From positions 124,001-188,000 of the forward strand of contig NZ_OBMO01000005.1 of assembly GCF_900217905.1 (NCBI RefSeq): 64,000 nt of DNA, in the 5' to 3' direction. The notes beneath the pieces were generated by a model. That model saw only the letters and a program-made list of their open reading frames with translations, was not told where the DNA came from and did no database searches. Each line of letters begins with the position of its first letter. Position 1 is the stretch's first letter. The translations under genes were made by a program, and so were the position numbers. Source of the stretch: Alloalcanivorax xenomutans. Lineage in GTDB: Bacteria > Pseudomonadota > Gammaproteobacteria > Pseudomonadales > Alcanivoracaceae. Positions 25,632-35,024 of this stretch are shown in pieces.

Positions 25632-28358
25632 ATGGGTAAGTCCCTGGTAATTGTGGAGTCGCCGGCCAAGGCGAAAACCATTAACCGCTATTTGGGCGAT
25701 GACTTCATCGTCAAGTCCAGCGTGGGCCACGTGCGCGATCTGCCGGTCAGCGGCGGCGGCAAGAAGTCCACGCCCCAGGAACGGGCCAAGGAGGCGGCCT
25801 ATACCCGTTCGCTGCCCAAGGAAGAACGCGAGGCTTATAAAAAGAAGAAAGCGCGGTCTCAACTGATCAACCGCATGGGGGTGGACCCGGAGCACGGTTG
25901 GAAGGCGCACTACGAGATCCTGCCCGGCAAGGAAAAGGTCATCGATGAACTCAAGCGTCTGGCCGCCAAGGCCGAGCGCATCTATCTCGCCACTGACTTG
26001 GACCGCGAAGGGGAGGCCATTGCTTGGCACCTGCGTGAGGTGATCGGCGGCGACGACGAGCGTTTCGACCGGGTGGTGTTCAACGAGATCACCAAGAAGG
26101 CGATCCAGGCCGCGTTCCAGGAACCGGGCAAGCTGGATATGAGCCGGGTGGAAGCCCAGCAGGCACGCCGTTTCCTCGATCGGGTGGTGGGGTTCATGAT
26201 CTCACCGCTGCTGTGGGAAAAGATCGCCCGCGGCCTGTCCGCCGGCCGGGTTCAGTCGGTGGCGGTGGAGCTGGTGGTGGAGCGCGAGCGGGAAATCCGC
26301 GCCTTCACCCCGGAGGAGTTCTGGGAGCTGCACGCCGACACCCACGACAGCAAGCAGCAAGCGGACCAGCTGCGTCTGCAGGTGGCCCGTTACCAGGGTG
26401 AAAACTTCCGGCCGAACAACGGAGAGGACGCGGAGCGCCACCGCGAGGCACTGCGCCGCGCCGGCCAGCTGACCATCTCCCAGCGCGAGGAGCGGCCGAC
26501 CCGGTCCAAACCCTCGGCGCCGTTCATTACCTCCACTCTGCAGCAGGCGGCGAGTACCCGTCTGGGCTTCGGGGTAAAGAAAACCATGATGATGGCCCAG
26601 CGCCTCTACGAGGCCGGCCATATCACCTACATGCGTACCGATTCCACCAACCTCAGCGCGGACGCGGTGACGGCGTGCCGGGCCTGGATCGATGACAAGC
26701 TGGGCGAGAAATATCTGCCGGCGAAACCGCTGTCCTATTCCAGCAAGGAAGGCGCCCAGGAGGCCCACGAGGCGATCCGGCCTTCCGACGTCAATCGCAC
26801 CTCCGAGTCGCTCAAGGACATGGAGCGCGACGCCCAGCGCCTTTACGAGCTGATCCGCCGCCAGTTCATCGCCTGCCAGATGCCGCCGGCGGAATACCTG
26901 AGCACCACGCTGACCGCCGAGGCGGACGGCTATGAACTCAAGGCCAAGGGTCGCATCATGAAGTTCGACGGCTGGACCCGGATCCTGCCGCCGGCGGCGC
27001 GCAAGGGGCAGGAAGACACGGTCCTGCCGGATCTCAAGCAGGGCGACGTGCTGGTCATCGATGAGGTGGATGCCACCCAGCATTTCACCAAGCCGCCGGC
27101 CCGTTACACCGAGGCCAGTCTGGTCAAGGAATTGGAAAAGCGCGGTATTGGCCGGCCGTCCACCTACGCCTCGATCATTTCCACGATTCAGGATCGCGGT
27201 TATGTGCGGCAGGAAAACCGCCGCTTTTACGCGGAGAAGATGGGTGACATCGTCACCGATCGCCTGGTGGAAAGCTTCCCCAATCTGATGGATTACAACT
27301 TCACCGCGCGGATGGAGGAAACCCTCGACGAAATCGCCGAGGGCAAACGCCACTGGCGCGATGTGCTCAACGATTTCTACCAGGATTTTCAGGCCAAGCT
27401 GGAAGCCGCCCAAGGCGAGGGCAGTGGCAAGCAGGCCAAGGGCGGCATGCGCGCCAATCTGCCCACGGACACCGACATCGCCTGTCCCACCTGTGGCCGT
27501 CCGATGCAGATCCGTACCGGCTCCACCGGTGTCTTCCTGGGCTGCTCCGGTTATAGCCTGCCGCCCAAGGAGCGCTGTACCGCCACGCTCAATCTGCTTC
27601 CTGGCGAGGAGGCGGTGCGGGCCGACGATGATGAGGCGGAAACCCAGGAGCTGCGCCGCAAGAAGCGTTGCCCGAAATGCGGCACGGCGATGGAATCCTT
27701 CCTCATCGACGAGAAACGCAAGTTGCATGTCTGTGGTAACAACCCGGATTGCGACGGCTACGTGGTGGAGCAGGGCGAGTTCCGAATCAAGGGCTACGAT
27801 GGCCCGACCCTGGAGTGTGAAAAGTGCGGTAGCGAGATGCAGCTGCGCACCGGCCGTTTCGGCAAGTTCTTCAAGTGCACCAACGATGACTGCGGCAACA
27901 CCCGCAAGCTGCTGAAGAACGGCGAGCCGGCGCCGCCCCGCGCCGATCCGATCCCCATGCCGCATCTCAAGTGCGAAAAAGTGGATGATCATTACCTGCT
28001 GCGTGACGGTGCTTCCGGCCTGTTCCTGGCCGCCAGCAAGTTCCCCAAGAACCGGGAAACGCGGGCGCCGCTGGTGGAGGAGATCCAGTCCGTGGCGGAG
28101 CAACTGGATCCCAAACACCGTTACCTCGCGCAAGCCCCCGGCGAGGATTCCGAGGGCCGCAAGGCGATACTGCGCTACAGCCGCAAGGCCAAGGAGCAGT
28201 ATGTGATGACCGAGGAAGAGGGTAAGCCCACCGGCTGGTACGCCTTCTACCGGGACGGCAAGTGGGAAGTGGAAGAAAAGAAAGCCGCACCGAAGAAAAA
28301 GGCGGCGGCGAAGAAGAAAACCGCCGCCAGAAAGAAGGCCGCCGCTCGCAGATCATGA
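25632..28358 (+). CDS. topA: DNA topoisomerase I
   Basis: A 908-aa type IA topoisomerase. The Toprim domain starts [20 protein letters not shown], with the acidic triad region [16 protein letters not shown]. The catalytic Tyr333 is in [29 protein letters not shown] marks the gate domain. Three C-terminal zinc ribbons are visible ([24 protein letters not shown]), then a Lys/Ala-rich tail. It relaxes negative supercoils behind RNA polymerase. ATG 25632 gives MGKSLV; six extra upstream codons are unlikely. Confidence 0.97.
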   Translation: MGKSLVIVESPAKAKTINRYLGDDFIVKSSVGHVRDLPVSGGGKKSTPQERAKEAAYTRSLPKEEREAYKKKKARSQLINRMGVDPEHGWKAHYEILPGKEKVIDELKRLAAKAERIYLATDLDREGEAIAWHLREVIGGDDERFDRVVFNEITKKAIQAAFQEPGKLDMSRVEAQQARRFLDRVVGFMISPLLWEKIARGLSAGRVQSVAVELVVEREREIRAFTPEEFWELHADTHDSKQQADQLRLQVARYQGENFRPNNGEDAERHREALRRAGQLTISQREERPTRSKPSAPFITSTLQQAASTRLGFGVKKTMMMAQRLYEAGHITYMRTDSTNLSADAVTACRAWIDDKLGEKYLPAKPLSYSSKEGAQEAHEAIRPSDVNRTSESLKDMERDAQRLYELIRRQFIACQMPPAEYLSTTLTAEADGYELKAKGRIMKFDGWTRILPPAARKGQEDTVLPDLKQGDVLVIDEVDATQHFTKPPARYTEASLVKELEKRGIGRPSTYASIISTIQDRGYVRQENRRFYAEKMGDIVTDRLVESFPNLMDYNFTARMEETLDEIAEGKRHWRDVLNDFYQDFQAKLEAAQGEGSGKQAKGGMRANLPTDTDIACPTCGRPMQIRTGSTGVFLGCSGYSLPPKERCTATLNLLPGEEAVRADDDEAETQELRRKKRCPKCGTAMESFLIDEKRKLHVCGNNPDCDGYVVEQGEFRIKGYDGPTLECEKCGSEMQLRTGRFGKFFKCTNDDCGNTRKLLKNGEPAPPRADPIPMPHLKCEKVDDHYLLRDGASGLFLAASKFPKNRETRAPLVEEIQSVAEQLDPKHRYLAQAPGEDSEGRKAILRYSRKAKEQYVMTEEEGKPTGWYAFYRDGKWEVEEKKAAPKKKAAAKKKTAARKKAAARRS

Positions 28359-28372
28359 AACAGCGCGGCCCT

Positions 28373-28446
28373 CTTCGCCAGCAAGCTGGCTTCCCACAGC
28401 GGCTTCGTCGTTCTCTTTGTGGGAAGCTGGCTTTAGCAGCGAATAG
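28373..28446. repeat. REP-like inverted pair
   Basis: TTCGCCAGCAAGCTGGCTTC then CCACAGCGGC, followed by inverted TTTGTGGGAAGCTGGCTTTA then GCAGCGAATA. It is a diverged version of the window's REPIN, placed directly after topA. Confidence 0.7.
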
Positions 28447-28458
28447 CCGGAGATAACC

Positions 28459-28986
28459 ATGTCCCGAATGGTGCGGGAAAACGAAATCAGCGGTCTGCGT
28501 GAGCGGTTGTTTTTTGCCCGCGACCTGCTCAAGACACTGCGGGCCGAGGCCGGGAGTCCGATGGGGCACCGTCTGGCGCTGCGTGGCGCGGTGGTGTTTC
28601 ATCTCTATTCGGTGCTGGTGGGTATGGCGCGGCAGTCCGCCAAGTCCTACCAAGTGCCCGGTTATGAGGACCTGATCAGCCTCGCTGCCCTGGAGCGAGC
28701 CTTCGCCGATAGCGACGTCCACGCCCCGGAAATGCAACTGCTGATCCAGGCGCGGCAGGATCGCTCCGATCCGGTATGCTGGCTGGATCTGGAGCTGCGC
28801 GCGGCGGTGGGCGCCGCCGGTCTGGCGCGCCGGGCCACGCCTCCCGGTGATACCAACGCCCTGGCTCTGCGCGCCGAGGATCCCTATGCGCCCTTGGCCG
28901 ATGGTGATCTGGAGCGTTTGCAAGAGGCGGCCAATCGGGTGGAGGAACTGCTCGGTTTGTTCGGTACTTATATGGACGAATGGTAA
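28459..28986 (+). CDS. DUF6586 family protein
   Basis: A 175-aa, mostly helical protein with MGHRLALRGAVVFHLYSVLV and a C-terminal helix LERLQEAANRVEELLGLFGT. Proteins of this type sit directly beside topA in Pseudomonas (PA3010 region), the basis for the call; the function is unknown. There is no signal peptide. It is separated from topA only by a REP pair and is 12 bp before the CNNM gene, so it is probably read with it. Confidence 0.75.
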   Translation: MSRMVRENEISGLRERLFFARDLLKTLRAEAGSPMGHRLALRGAVVFHLYSVLVGMARQSAKSYQVPGYEDLISLAALERAFADSDVHAPEMQLLIQARQDRSDPVCWLDLELRAAVGAAGLARRATPPGDTNALALRAEDPYAPLADGDLERLQEAANRVEELLGLFGTYMDEW

Positions 28987-28998
28987 GCGGGGAACGTC

Positions 28999-30024
28999 AT
29001 GCTGTTACTGATCATCTTCGCCGCCGTCGCTTTGGGGTTTTCGTTCCTCTGCTCGATTCTGGAAGCCGCCCTGCTGTCCATCACGCCCAGCTACATCGCC
29101 GGTCTCAAGGACGACAAACCCAAGCTGTTTGAACGCCTGCGGCACCTCAAGGAGGATATCGACGACCCGCTGGCGGCCATTCTCACCCTCAATACCATCG
29201 CTCATACCGCCGGCGCCACCGGGGTCGGCGCCCAGGTGGCGGTGCTGTTCGGGGAAACCTGGCTGGGCGTGGCCTCGGCGGTCATGACCCTGGCCATCCT
29301 GATCGTCTCCGAGATTATTCCGAAGACCATCGGCGCCAAATTCTGGCGCGCCCTGGCGCCGCTACTGCCGCCAGTGCTCAATGTCATGATCTGGGTGCTC
29401 AAGCCGTTCGTGTGGTTATCGAAAATGATCACCCGGCAGATCGGTGATGGCGAGCCGGATACCGACATCCGGGCGGAGTTGAAGGCAATGGCGTCCATCG
29501 GCCACGAGCAGCAGGCGCTGGATGAGGGCGAGCGCCGGGTCATCGCCAATATTCTCAGTCTCCATGAAATCAGGGTCGACAAGGTGATGACCCCGCGCAC
29601 GGTGGTGGAATCGCTGCGCCCGGAACAGACCGTGGCGGAAGTGCGCCATCACCTGGTGTCCACGCCTTTTTCCCGCTATCCGGTGCTGAATGACAAGGAT
29701 GAAGCACTCGGCTATGTGCACAAAAGCGATCTGCTGGAAGTGGAGGATGAGCGCACCGTGGGTGAGCTGGCCCGTGCCATGGCCTTGTTCCGCACCGACA
29801 CCAATATCGAGGTGGTGTTTGGTGAGATGCTGCGTGACCGGCAACACCTGGGCCTGGTCTACGACGACCTCGGGACCTGGGTGGGCTTGGTCACCATGGA
29901 AGACATCATTGAAACCATCCTCGGCCAGGAAATCATGGATGAAACCGATAATGTAGCCAATCTGCGCCACTATGCCCGCCAGCGCTGGAGCCGCAAACTC
30001 AAACGCAAGGGGGCCCCGGAATAA
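28999..30024 (+). CDS. CNNM/HlyC-CorC family transporter-like membrane protein
   Basis: 341 aa. The N-terminal DUF21 membrane domain has helices near residues 1-25, 60-85, 90-110 and 115-140, with LILTLNTIAHTAGATGVGAQ-like and VSEIIPKTIGAKFWR motifs. A pair of CBS domains follows (ASIGHEQQALDEGERRVIAN, VDKVMTPRTVV, GLVTMEDIIETILGQEIMDE). The CorC_HlyC C-terminal domain is missing; the protein stops at a basic tail, RWSRKLKRKGAPE. Relatives act in Mg2+/Co2+ export or resistance. Confidence 0.88.
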   Translation: MLLLIIFAAVALGFSFLCSILEAALLSITPSYIAGLKDDKPKLFERLRHLKEDIDDPLAAILTLNTIAHTAGATGVGAQVAVLFGETWLGVASAVMTLAILIVSEIIPKTIGAKFWRALAPLLPPVLNVMIWVLKPFVWLSKMITRQIGDGEPDTDIRAELKAMASIGHEQQALDEGERRVIANILSLHEIRVDKVMTPRTVVESLRPEQTVAEVRHHLVSTPFSRYPVLNDKDEALGYVHKSDLLEVEDERTVGELARAMALFRTDTNIEVVFGEMLRDRQHLGLVYDDLGTWVGLVTMEDIIETILGQEIMDETDNVANLRHYARQRWSRKLKRKGAPE

Positions 30025-30034
30025 CGGCGTCTGC

Positions 30035-30074
30035 TTGACGGTGATCGCCGCCAAACGTATGTTTCAAACGTTTG
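30035..30074 (+). promoter_or_regulatory. psrA promoter with overlapping PsrA operator
   Basis: TTGACG at 30035-30040 and TATGTT at 30058-30063, 17 bp apart. Over the -10 lie CAAAC-GTAT-GTTTC (30052-30065) and the palindrome CAAACGTTTG (30065-30074), fitting the known PsrA half-site pattern C/GAAAC-N(2-4)-GTTTG/C. This indicates autorepression, as documented for Pseudomonas PsrA. Confidence 0.75.
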
Positions 30075-30096
30075 CTCCCAGCCTGGCAGGTTCCCC

Positions 30097-30723
30097 ATGT
30101 CCCAATCCGATACCGTTCGCCGCATCCTCGATACGGCGGAAGTGCTGTTTGCCCAGAAGGGCTTCGCGGAAACCAGCCTGCGTGCCATTACCGGCAAGGC
30201 CGGTGTCAATCTGGCGGCGGTGAACTACCATTTCGGCTCGAAGGAAGCGCTGATCCAGGCGGTGTTCGAGCGCTATCTGACGCCGTTCTGCCAGGCATTG
30301 TCGGTGAAACTGCGGGAACTGGAGCTGGACGACGGCCCGCTCAGTCTGGAACGGCTGCTGACCGTGGCATCGCGGCTGGCATTGGGCTCCGGCACCGAGG
30401 AGCCGCGCCGTGCCATGGTCTTCTTTCGCCTCGCCGGCCAGGCCTACAGCCAGCCCCAGGATCATCTGCGCGCCTATCTGCGCAAGCACTACGGCGATGT
30501 CTTCAACCAGTTCACCACCTTGCTGCGCCGCACCGCGCCGGATGTGCCGCCGGTGGAGCTGTTCTGGCGCGTGCACTTCAGCCTTGGCGCGGTGATCTTC
30601 ACGCTCTCCGGCATGGAATCCCTGCAGACGATCAGCAAGAAGGACTTCAACCGCTCGGTGTCCGCGAGCGACATCGCCCAGCACCTGCTGCCCTTCGTGG
30701 TTGGCGGGATAAAAGGCAACTGA
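30097..30723 (+). CDS. psrA: TetR-family fatty-acid-responsive regulator PsrA
   Basis: 208 aa. The helix-turn-helix covers residues 1-50 with ILDTAEVLFAQKGFAETSLR and GVNLAAVNYHFGSKEALIQA. The C-terminal DUF1956-like half is PsrA-like: MVFFRLAGQAYSQPQDHLRA, VELFWRVHFSLGAVIFTLSG. PsrA represses beta-oxidation genes and itself, is released by long-chain fatty acids, and in Pseudomonas activates rpoS. Here it is separated from lexA by topA and its neighbours, but followed by nagZ as in Pseudomonas. Confidence 0.88.
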   Translation: MSQSDTVRRILDTAEVLFAQKGFAETSLRAITGKAGVNLAAVNYHFGSKEALIQAVFERYLTPFCQALSVKLRELELDDGPLSLERLLTVASRLALGSGTEEPRRAMVFFRLAGQAYSQPQDHLRAYLRKHYGDVFNQFTTLLRRTAPDVPPVELFWRVHFSLGAVIFTLSGMESLQTISKKDFNRSVSASDIAQHLLPFVVGGIKGN

Positions 30724-30727
30724 AAAG

Positions 30728-30942
30728 ACAGTTGATAGTTGACAGTTGATAGTTGACAGTTAAAACCGAAAATCAAAACAGTCTGATCTCTAGCCGCTGT
30801 GGGAGCTTGCTTGCAAGCGAATATCGCTAAACGTCCGAGCGAACCTCATTCGCTTGCAAGCAAGCTCCCACAGCGGCTGAAGATCACTGGTTTTTGTTTT
30901 TCGTCTTTCGCTGTCAACTGTCCACTATCAACTGTCAACTTT
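30728..30942. repeat. Composite element: GTTAACAGT-type inverted ends around a REPIN
   Basis: The left end at 30728-30763 is built from ACAGTTGATAGTTG repeated in tandem. The right end at 30909-30942 is the inverse, CTGTCAACTGTCCACTATCA then ACTGTCAACTT. Between them sits the perfect REPIN at 30792-30878. The ends begin 5 bp after the psrA stop and finish 12 bp before the next start. It belongs to the family also found at 43610-43842 and 57846-58043. Confidence 0.7.
30792..30878. repeat. REPIN: perfect 31-bp inverted REP pair
   Basis: AGCCGCTGTGGGAGCTTGCT then TGCAAGCGAAT at 30792-30822, and its exact inverse at 30848-30878. Each unit itself contains the small palindrome GCTTGCTTGCAAGC. It is the cleanest copy of this repeat in the window. 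Confidence 0.85.
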
Positions 30943-30953
30943 CCCTTGGTCCT

Positions 30954-31424
30954 ATGCACATCACTATTTCCCTTGCCGATCAGACCCTGACCCTCGATGG
31001 CGCCGGCCAGCGTCGTTATCCGGTTTCCACCGCGGCGGTCGGTGCCGATGAGCGCAGCGGCAGTAACGGCACGCCCCGTGGGGAACATCTGGTGCGTGCC
31101 CGTATCGGCGAGGGGCTTCCCGTGGGCGCGGTGTTTCGCGGACGCCGCTTCAGCGGCGAGATCCTGACACCGGAACGGGCCGCGGCGGAACCGGAACGGG
31201 ACTGGATTCTCAGCCGCATCCTCTGGCTCGGTGGTCTGGAAGCAGGTAAAAACCAGGGCGGCGACGTGGATAGTTTCCGGCGCTTTATTTATATTCACGG
31301 CACGCCGGACCACGAGCCCATGGGGCAGCCCGCCTCCCACGGTTGTATCCGCATGCGTAACGCCGACGTCATCGATTTGTTCGACCGCGTGCCCTTGGGG
31401 TGCGCGGTCTCCATCACCGAGTAA
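30954..31424 (+). CDS. L,D-transpeptidase (YkuD-fold) protein
   Basis: 156 aa comprising only a YkuD catalytic domain. The active-site segments are FIYIHGTPDHEPMGQPASHG then CIRM, with His115 and catalytic Cys131 in SHGCIRMRNAD. ATG 30954 gives MHITISLADQTLTLDGAGQR; no signal peptide is visible, which is odd for an enzyme that cross-links peptidoglycan in the periplasm. It may act without export or use another route. nagZ starts 4 bp after its stop, so the two cell-wall genes form one unit. Confidence 0.88.
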   Translation: MHITISLADQTLTLDGAGQRRYPVSTAAVGADERSGSNGTPRGEHLVRARIGEGLPVGAVFRGRRFSGEILTPERAAAEPERDWILSRILWLGGLEAGKNQGGDVDSFRRFIYIHGTPDHEPMGQPASHGCIRMRNADVIDLFDRVPLGCAVSITE

Positions 31425-31428
31425 TCAC

Positions 31429-32451
31429 ATGAATCAGGCCAATAACACCCAGCCTCTGCTGATGCTGGATCTGGAAGGCGTCGCGCTCACCAGTGAGGAG
31501 CGCGATTTACTCGTTCATCCCGCCGTTGGCGGGGTGATTTTGTTCAGCCGCAATTATCAGGACCCGCTACAAGTACGTGATCTGGTGGCGTCCATGCGGG
31601 CGCTGCGGCCGGAATTGCTGATCGCCGTGGACCAGGAAGGCGGGCGGGTGCAACGCCTGCGCGAGGGGTTTACCCGGTTGCCGGCCATGGGCACGCTGGG
31701 ACGGCGTTATCAACAGGACCCCGGGGCCGGTCGTGAGGCAGCGGAGCTGCTCGGCGAGCTGATGGCGGACGAAGTCCGCGCCGTGGACATCGACATCAGC
31801 TTCGCGCCGGTGCTGGATCTGGATTATGGCCGCAGCACGGTGATCGGAAATCGTAGCTTCAGCGACAACGTCGACGTGCTGATCACCCTGGCGGATGCCT
31901 TTCTGGATGGTATGCAGCGGGCCGGCATGAGCGCCACCGGCAAGCACTTCCCCGGCCACGGTCACGTCCAGGCGGACTCCCACCTGGAATTACCCGAGGA
32001 CCCGCGCTCGCTGTCCGAGATGGCCGCCGATCTGGCCCCGTTCCGGGCGCTGGCGCCGCGCCTGGACGGCATCATGCCGGCCCATGTGCGCTATCCGGCC
32101 ATGGATGCCCAGCCCGCCGGATTTTCCCCCTATTGGTTGCAGAAGGTGCTGCGCGAGGAACTGGGCTTCCGCGGCGTGATCTTCTCTGATGATCTGACCA
32201 TGGCCGGCGCCGCCGCCGCCGGCGATTACACGCAGCGGGCGGAGGCGGCGCTGAACGCCGGCTGCGACATGGTGCTGGTGTGCAACGATCGAGCCGGTGC
32301 CCTGGCGGTGCTGTCCTGGCTGGAACAGCAATCACTGCCGAAAGTGGTACCGGCCAGCGCCCTGCGGGCGCGCCCGCGCCGACCGATGAATCCGGTCCGC
32401 CGCCAGCGGGCCTGTGACCTTGCCGAACAATTGTCGGGAGAAAGCGCATGA
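31429..32451 (+). CDS. nagZ: Beta-N-acetylhexosaminidase NagZ (GH3)
   Basis: 340 aa. Motifs: LMLDLEGVALTSEERDLL (start), VDQEGGRVQRLREGFTRLPA, the flexible acid/base loop KHFPGHGHVQADSHLELPED, and the nucleophile Asp in IIFSDDLTMAGAA. NagZ removes GlcNAc from anhydro-muropeptides in the cytoplasm during wall recycling. ATG 31429 gives MNQANNTQPLLML. It overlaps mscS by four bases (ATGA) and follows the L,D-transpeptidase gene. Confidence 0.95.
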   Translation: MNQANNTQPLLMLDLEGVALTSEERDLLVHPAVGGVILFSRNYQDPLQVRDLVASMRALRPELLIAVDQEGGRVQRLREGFTRLPAMGTLGRRYQQDPGAGREAAELLGELMADEVRAVDIDISFAPVLDLDYGRSTVIGNRSFSDNVDVLITLADAFLDGMQRAGMSATGKHFPGHGHVQADSHLELPEDPRSLSEMAADLAPFRALAPRLDGIMPAHVRYPAMDAQPAGFSPYWLQKVLREELGFRGVIFSDDLTMAGAAAAGDYTQRAEAALNAGCDMVLVCNDRAGALAVLSWLEQQSLPKVVPASALRARPRRPMNPVRRQRACDLAEQLSGESA

Positions 32452-33608
32452 ATTGGGAGGCCCTGCTGAACTGGAAACTGTTGCTCCAGTGGCCCGGCCC
32501 GGAAACGCAGACGATCATCTGGCTGACGCAGGTGTTCGTGGTGGTATTTTGTACCGTATCGCTGAATTTCGTGATGATGCGGGTGCTGGACATCCTCACC
32601 GTGCTGGGTAACAAAACCGCCAGCAAATGGGATGACGTGCTGATTGAGGCCCTGCGCCTGCCGTTGCGGCTGGTGACCTGGGTGATCGGTTTGTCGGTGG
32701 CGGCGGAGATGCTCTACGACGTTTCCGAAAGCGCCTTGTTCGAGCATGTGGGCATGGTCCGCCGGGTGGCGTTCATCGCCATCATCGCCATGTTCGCCAA
32801 CCGCCTGATCACCGGCGTCGAGCACAATCTGACCGATCCCGGGCGGATGAAGAAACCCATGGACACCACCACCGCGGCGGCGGTGTCCAAGTTGCTGCGA
32901 GTGTCGGTGATCATCACCTCCTTGCTGATCATCCTGCAGGCGCTGGGCTACAGCGTATCCGGGGTGCTCGCCTTCGGTGGTATCGGCGGCATGGCGGTGG
33001 CCTTCGCCGCCAAGGACCTGCTCGCCAACTTCTTCGGCGGCATGATGATTTACATGGACAAGCCCTTCAAAGTGGGGGAGTGGGTTCGCTCGCCGGACCG
33101 CACCATCGAAGGGACGGTGGAACACATCGGCTGGCGGCTGACCCGCATCCGCACCTTCGATCAGCGGCCGCTGTACATTCCCAACTCGTTGTTCACCACC
33201 ATCGTGCTGGAGAATCCATCACGCATGTTCAACCGGCGGATCAATGAAAAAATCGGTATTCGCTATAACGACTGGCGCAAAATGCCGGCCATTGTCGCCG
33301 ACGTCCGGCAAATGCTCATTGATCACGATGACATCGAAACCGACGCCCGCACCCTGATCGTTAATTTCGATACCTATGGGGCATCGCACATCGAGTTCTT
33401 TATCTACACCTTCACCAAGACCACCAACTGGGTGCGTTTCCATGAGATCAAGCAGGACGTGCTGATGAAGATCATGGAGATTGTCGAGCAGCATGGCGCC
33501 GAGTTCGCTTTCCCCACCCGTACTCTGCACATGGTCAGCGATGACGATCAACAGGACACCCCGCCGGCGCCAGCGGCCGAGGAGGCACAACATGCCCATC
33601 GCGGATGA
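32448..33608 (+). CDS. MscS-family mechanosensitive channel
   Basis: 386 aa. Transmembrane helices lie near residues 25-48, 65-85, 100-120 and 145-165. The pore-lining helix and MscS beta domain follow: VLAFGGIGGMAVAFAAKDLL, ANFFGGMMIYMDKPFKVGEW, EHIGWRLTRIRTFDQRPLYI, PNS. The C-terminal alpha-beta domain is present. It releases solutes in hypo-osmotic shock. The start overlaps nagZ (ATGA) and the stop runs 17 bp into hpt. Confidence 0.92.
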   Translation: MNWEALLNWKLLLQWPGPETQTIIWLTQVFVVVFCTVSLNFVMMRVLDILTVLGNKTASKWDDVLIEALRLPLRLVTWVIGLSVAAEMLYDVSESALFEHVGMVRRVAFIAIIAMFANRLITGVEHNLTDPGRMKKPMDTTTAAAVSKLLRVSVIITSLLIILQALGYSVSGVLAFGGIGGMAVAFAAKDLLANFFGGMMIYMDKPFKVGEWVRSPDRTIEGTVEHIGWRLTRIRTFDQRPLYIPNSLFTTIVLENPSRMFNRRINEKIGIRYNDWRKMPAIVADVRQMLIDHDDIETDARTLIVNFDTYGASHIEFFIYTFTKTTNWVRFHEIKQDVLMKIMEIVEQHGAEFAFPTRTLHMVSDDDQQDTPPAPAAEEAQHAHRG

Positions 33609-34155
33609 GGTAAAACAGGAATTGATGCAGGTGCGCCGCGACGCGCGCCAGCTCTACTCCCAGGATCAGGTGGAAGCGGCCATCGGCAAACTGGCGATTC
33701 AGCTCACCGAGGACTACAGCGAGCGCTTCCCGCTGTTTGTCACCATCATGAACGGCGGCATGATCTTCGCCGGGCATTTACTCACGCGCCTGGATTTTCC
33801 GCTGGAAATGGACTATCTGCACGCTTCCCGCTATCTGGGTGACACCCGGGGCGGGGAGGTGGAGTGGATCGTCACTCCGGGTGCCAGCCTGTCCGGGCGA
33901 GACGTGATCATCCTCGACGATATTCTCGATGTCGGCTCCACCTTGTTGGCGATCGTCGATGCCTGCCACGCCCAGGGGGCCACCAGCGTGAAAACCTGCG
34001 TGCTGGTGGACAAGGTGCACGACCGCAAGGCGCGGCCGGGTCTGAAGGCTGATTACACCGCGCTGGAGGCCGAGGATTTTTACCTGTTCGGCATGGGCAT
34101 GGACTACAAGGGCTATTGGCGCAACGCCCCCGGCATTTTCGCCGTGGAAGAATAG
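33592..34155 (+). CDS. hpt: Hypoxanthine-guanine phosphoribosyltransferase
   Basis: 187 aa, a type I PRTase: MPIADEVKQELMQVRRDARQ at the start, TIMNGGMIFAGHLL, the flexible loop region with LHASRYLGDTRGGEVEW, the PRPP motif VIILDDILDVGSTLLAI, and LVDKVHDRKARPGL. It salvages hypoxanthine and guanine to IMP and GMP. Placing it directly before the methylthioinosine phosphorylase, which releases hypoxanthine, makes a neat two-step salvage unit (inference). The start lies 17 bp inside mscS. Confidence 0.92.
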   Translation: MPIADEVKQELMQVRRDARQLYSQDQVEAAIGKLAIQLTEDYSERFPLFVTIMNGGMIFAGHLLTRLDFPLEMDYLHASRYLGDTRGGEVEWIVTPGASLSGRDVIILDDILDVGSTLLAIVDACHAQGATSVKTCVLVDKVHDRKARPGLKADYTALEAEDFYLFGMGMDYKGYWRNAPGIFAVEE

Positions 34156-34164
34156 GGAAGCGAG

Positions 34165-34899
34165 ATGCTGGCATTCATTGGCGGTACCGGTCTGACGCGC
34201 ATGGACAACCTGCGCATTACCGGCAGCCAGACCCTGACCACCCGTTTCGGTGAGCCGTCGGCGCCGGTGGTGGAAGGACAACTCAACGGTCGCGAGGTGC
34301 TGTTCCTGGCCCGTCATGGCGATCCCCATGTGTTGCTGCCTCATCAGGTCAACTACCGGGCCAATATGGTGGCGCTGAAGGAAGCGGGCGCCAGCGCCAT
34401 CGTCGCCGTCAACGCGGTGGGCGGGATCACCGACAAAGCGCCCACCGGCGCCCTGGTGCTGGCGGACCAGATCATCGACTACACCTACGGCCGTGACATG
34501 ACGTTGTTCGACGATAAGGACGAGCCGCTGGTGCACGTGGATTTCAGTTGGCCGTTCGACGCCGCCTTGCGCGCCGCGCTCAAGGAGCGGCTCACCGTCA
34601 GCGGCCTGGCCTGGGCGGACGGCGGTTGCTATGGCGCCACTCAGGGGCCGAGGTTGGAAACCGCGGCGGAGATTTTGCGCATGGAGCGCGACGGCTGTGA
34701 CGTGGTGGGCATGACCGGCATGCCGGAAGCGGTTCTGGCCCGGGAACTGGATATTCCCTATGCCATGCTGTCTCTGGTGGTGAACCCCGGTGCCGGCAAA
34801 TCCGACCGGGAGATCACCATGGCCGAGATCGAAGCGGTGATCCACGACGGCATGGCCGGTGTATGCCGGGTGCTGGCGGATCTGGCGGGGCATTGGTAG
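34165..34899 (+). CDS. S-methyl-5'-thioinosine phosphorylase (MTAP/PNP family)
   Basis: 244 aa with the MTAP family pattern: MLAFIGGTGLTRM, FLARHGDPHVLLPHQVNYRA, NAVGGITDKAPTGALVLADQ, GCYGATQGPRLETAAE and DVVGMTGMPEAVLARELDIP. Pseudomonas PA3004, in the same neighbourhood next to nagZ, was shown to prefer methylthioinosine over methylthioadenosine; by synteny I give the same activity. The product, hypoxanthine, is the substrate of the upstream hpt. A plain MtnP is the alternative. Confidence 0.88.
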   Translation: MLAFIGGTGLTRMDNLRITGSQTLTTRFGEPSAPVVEGQLNGREVLFLARHGDPHVLLPHQVNYRANMVALKEAGASAIVAVNAVGGITDKAPTGALVLADQIIDYTYGRDMTLFDDKDEPLVHVDFSWPFDAALRAALKERLTVSGLAWADGGCYGATQGPRLETAAEILRMERDGCDVVGMTGMPEAVLARELDIPYAMLSLVVNPGAGKSDREITMAEIEAVIHDGMAGVCRVLADLAGHW

Positions 34900-34940
34900 G
34901 GAGCGGCCGCCGTCCTGCCAGCATCATCCTTGGCTGCTAC

Positions 34941-35024
34941 GAAGCCGCTGTGGGAGCTTGCCTGCAAGCGAATATCGCAAACACCTGAGCCTATCCCATT
35001 CACTTGCAGGCAAGCTCCCACAGT
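34941..35024. repeat. REPIN
   Basis: GAAGCCGCTGTGGGAGCTTG then CCTGCAAGCGAAT, and the near-exact inverse ATTCACTTGCAGGCAAGCTC then CCACAG 24 bp further on. It fills part of the 276-bp gap before the DUF72 gene; the remainder has no recognised feature. Confidence 0.82.

Noticed and set aside
26202-28133. A 643-codon open frame opposite topA
   Set aside because: Antisense shadow of topA with no recognisable motif or start signal.
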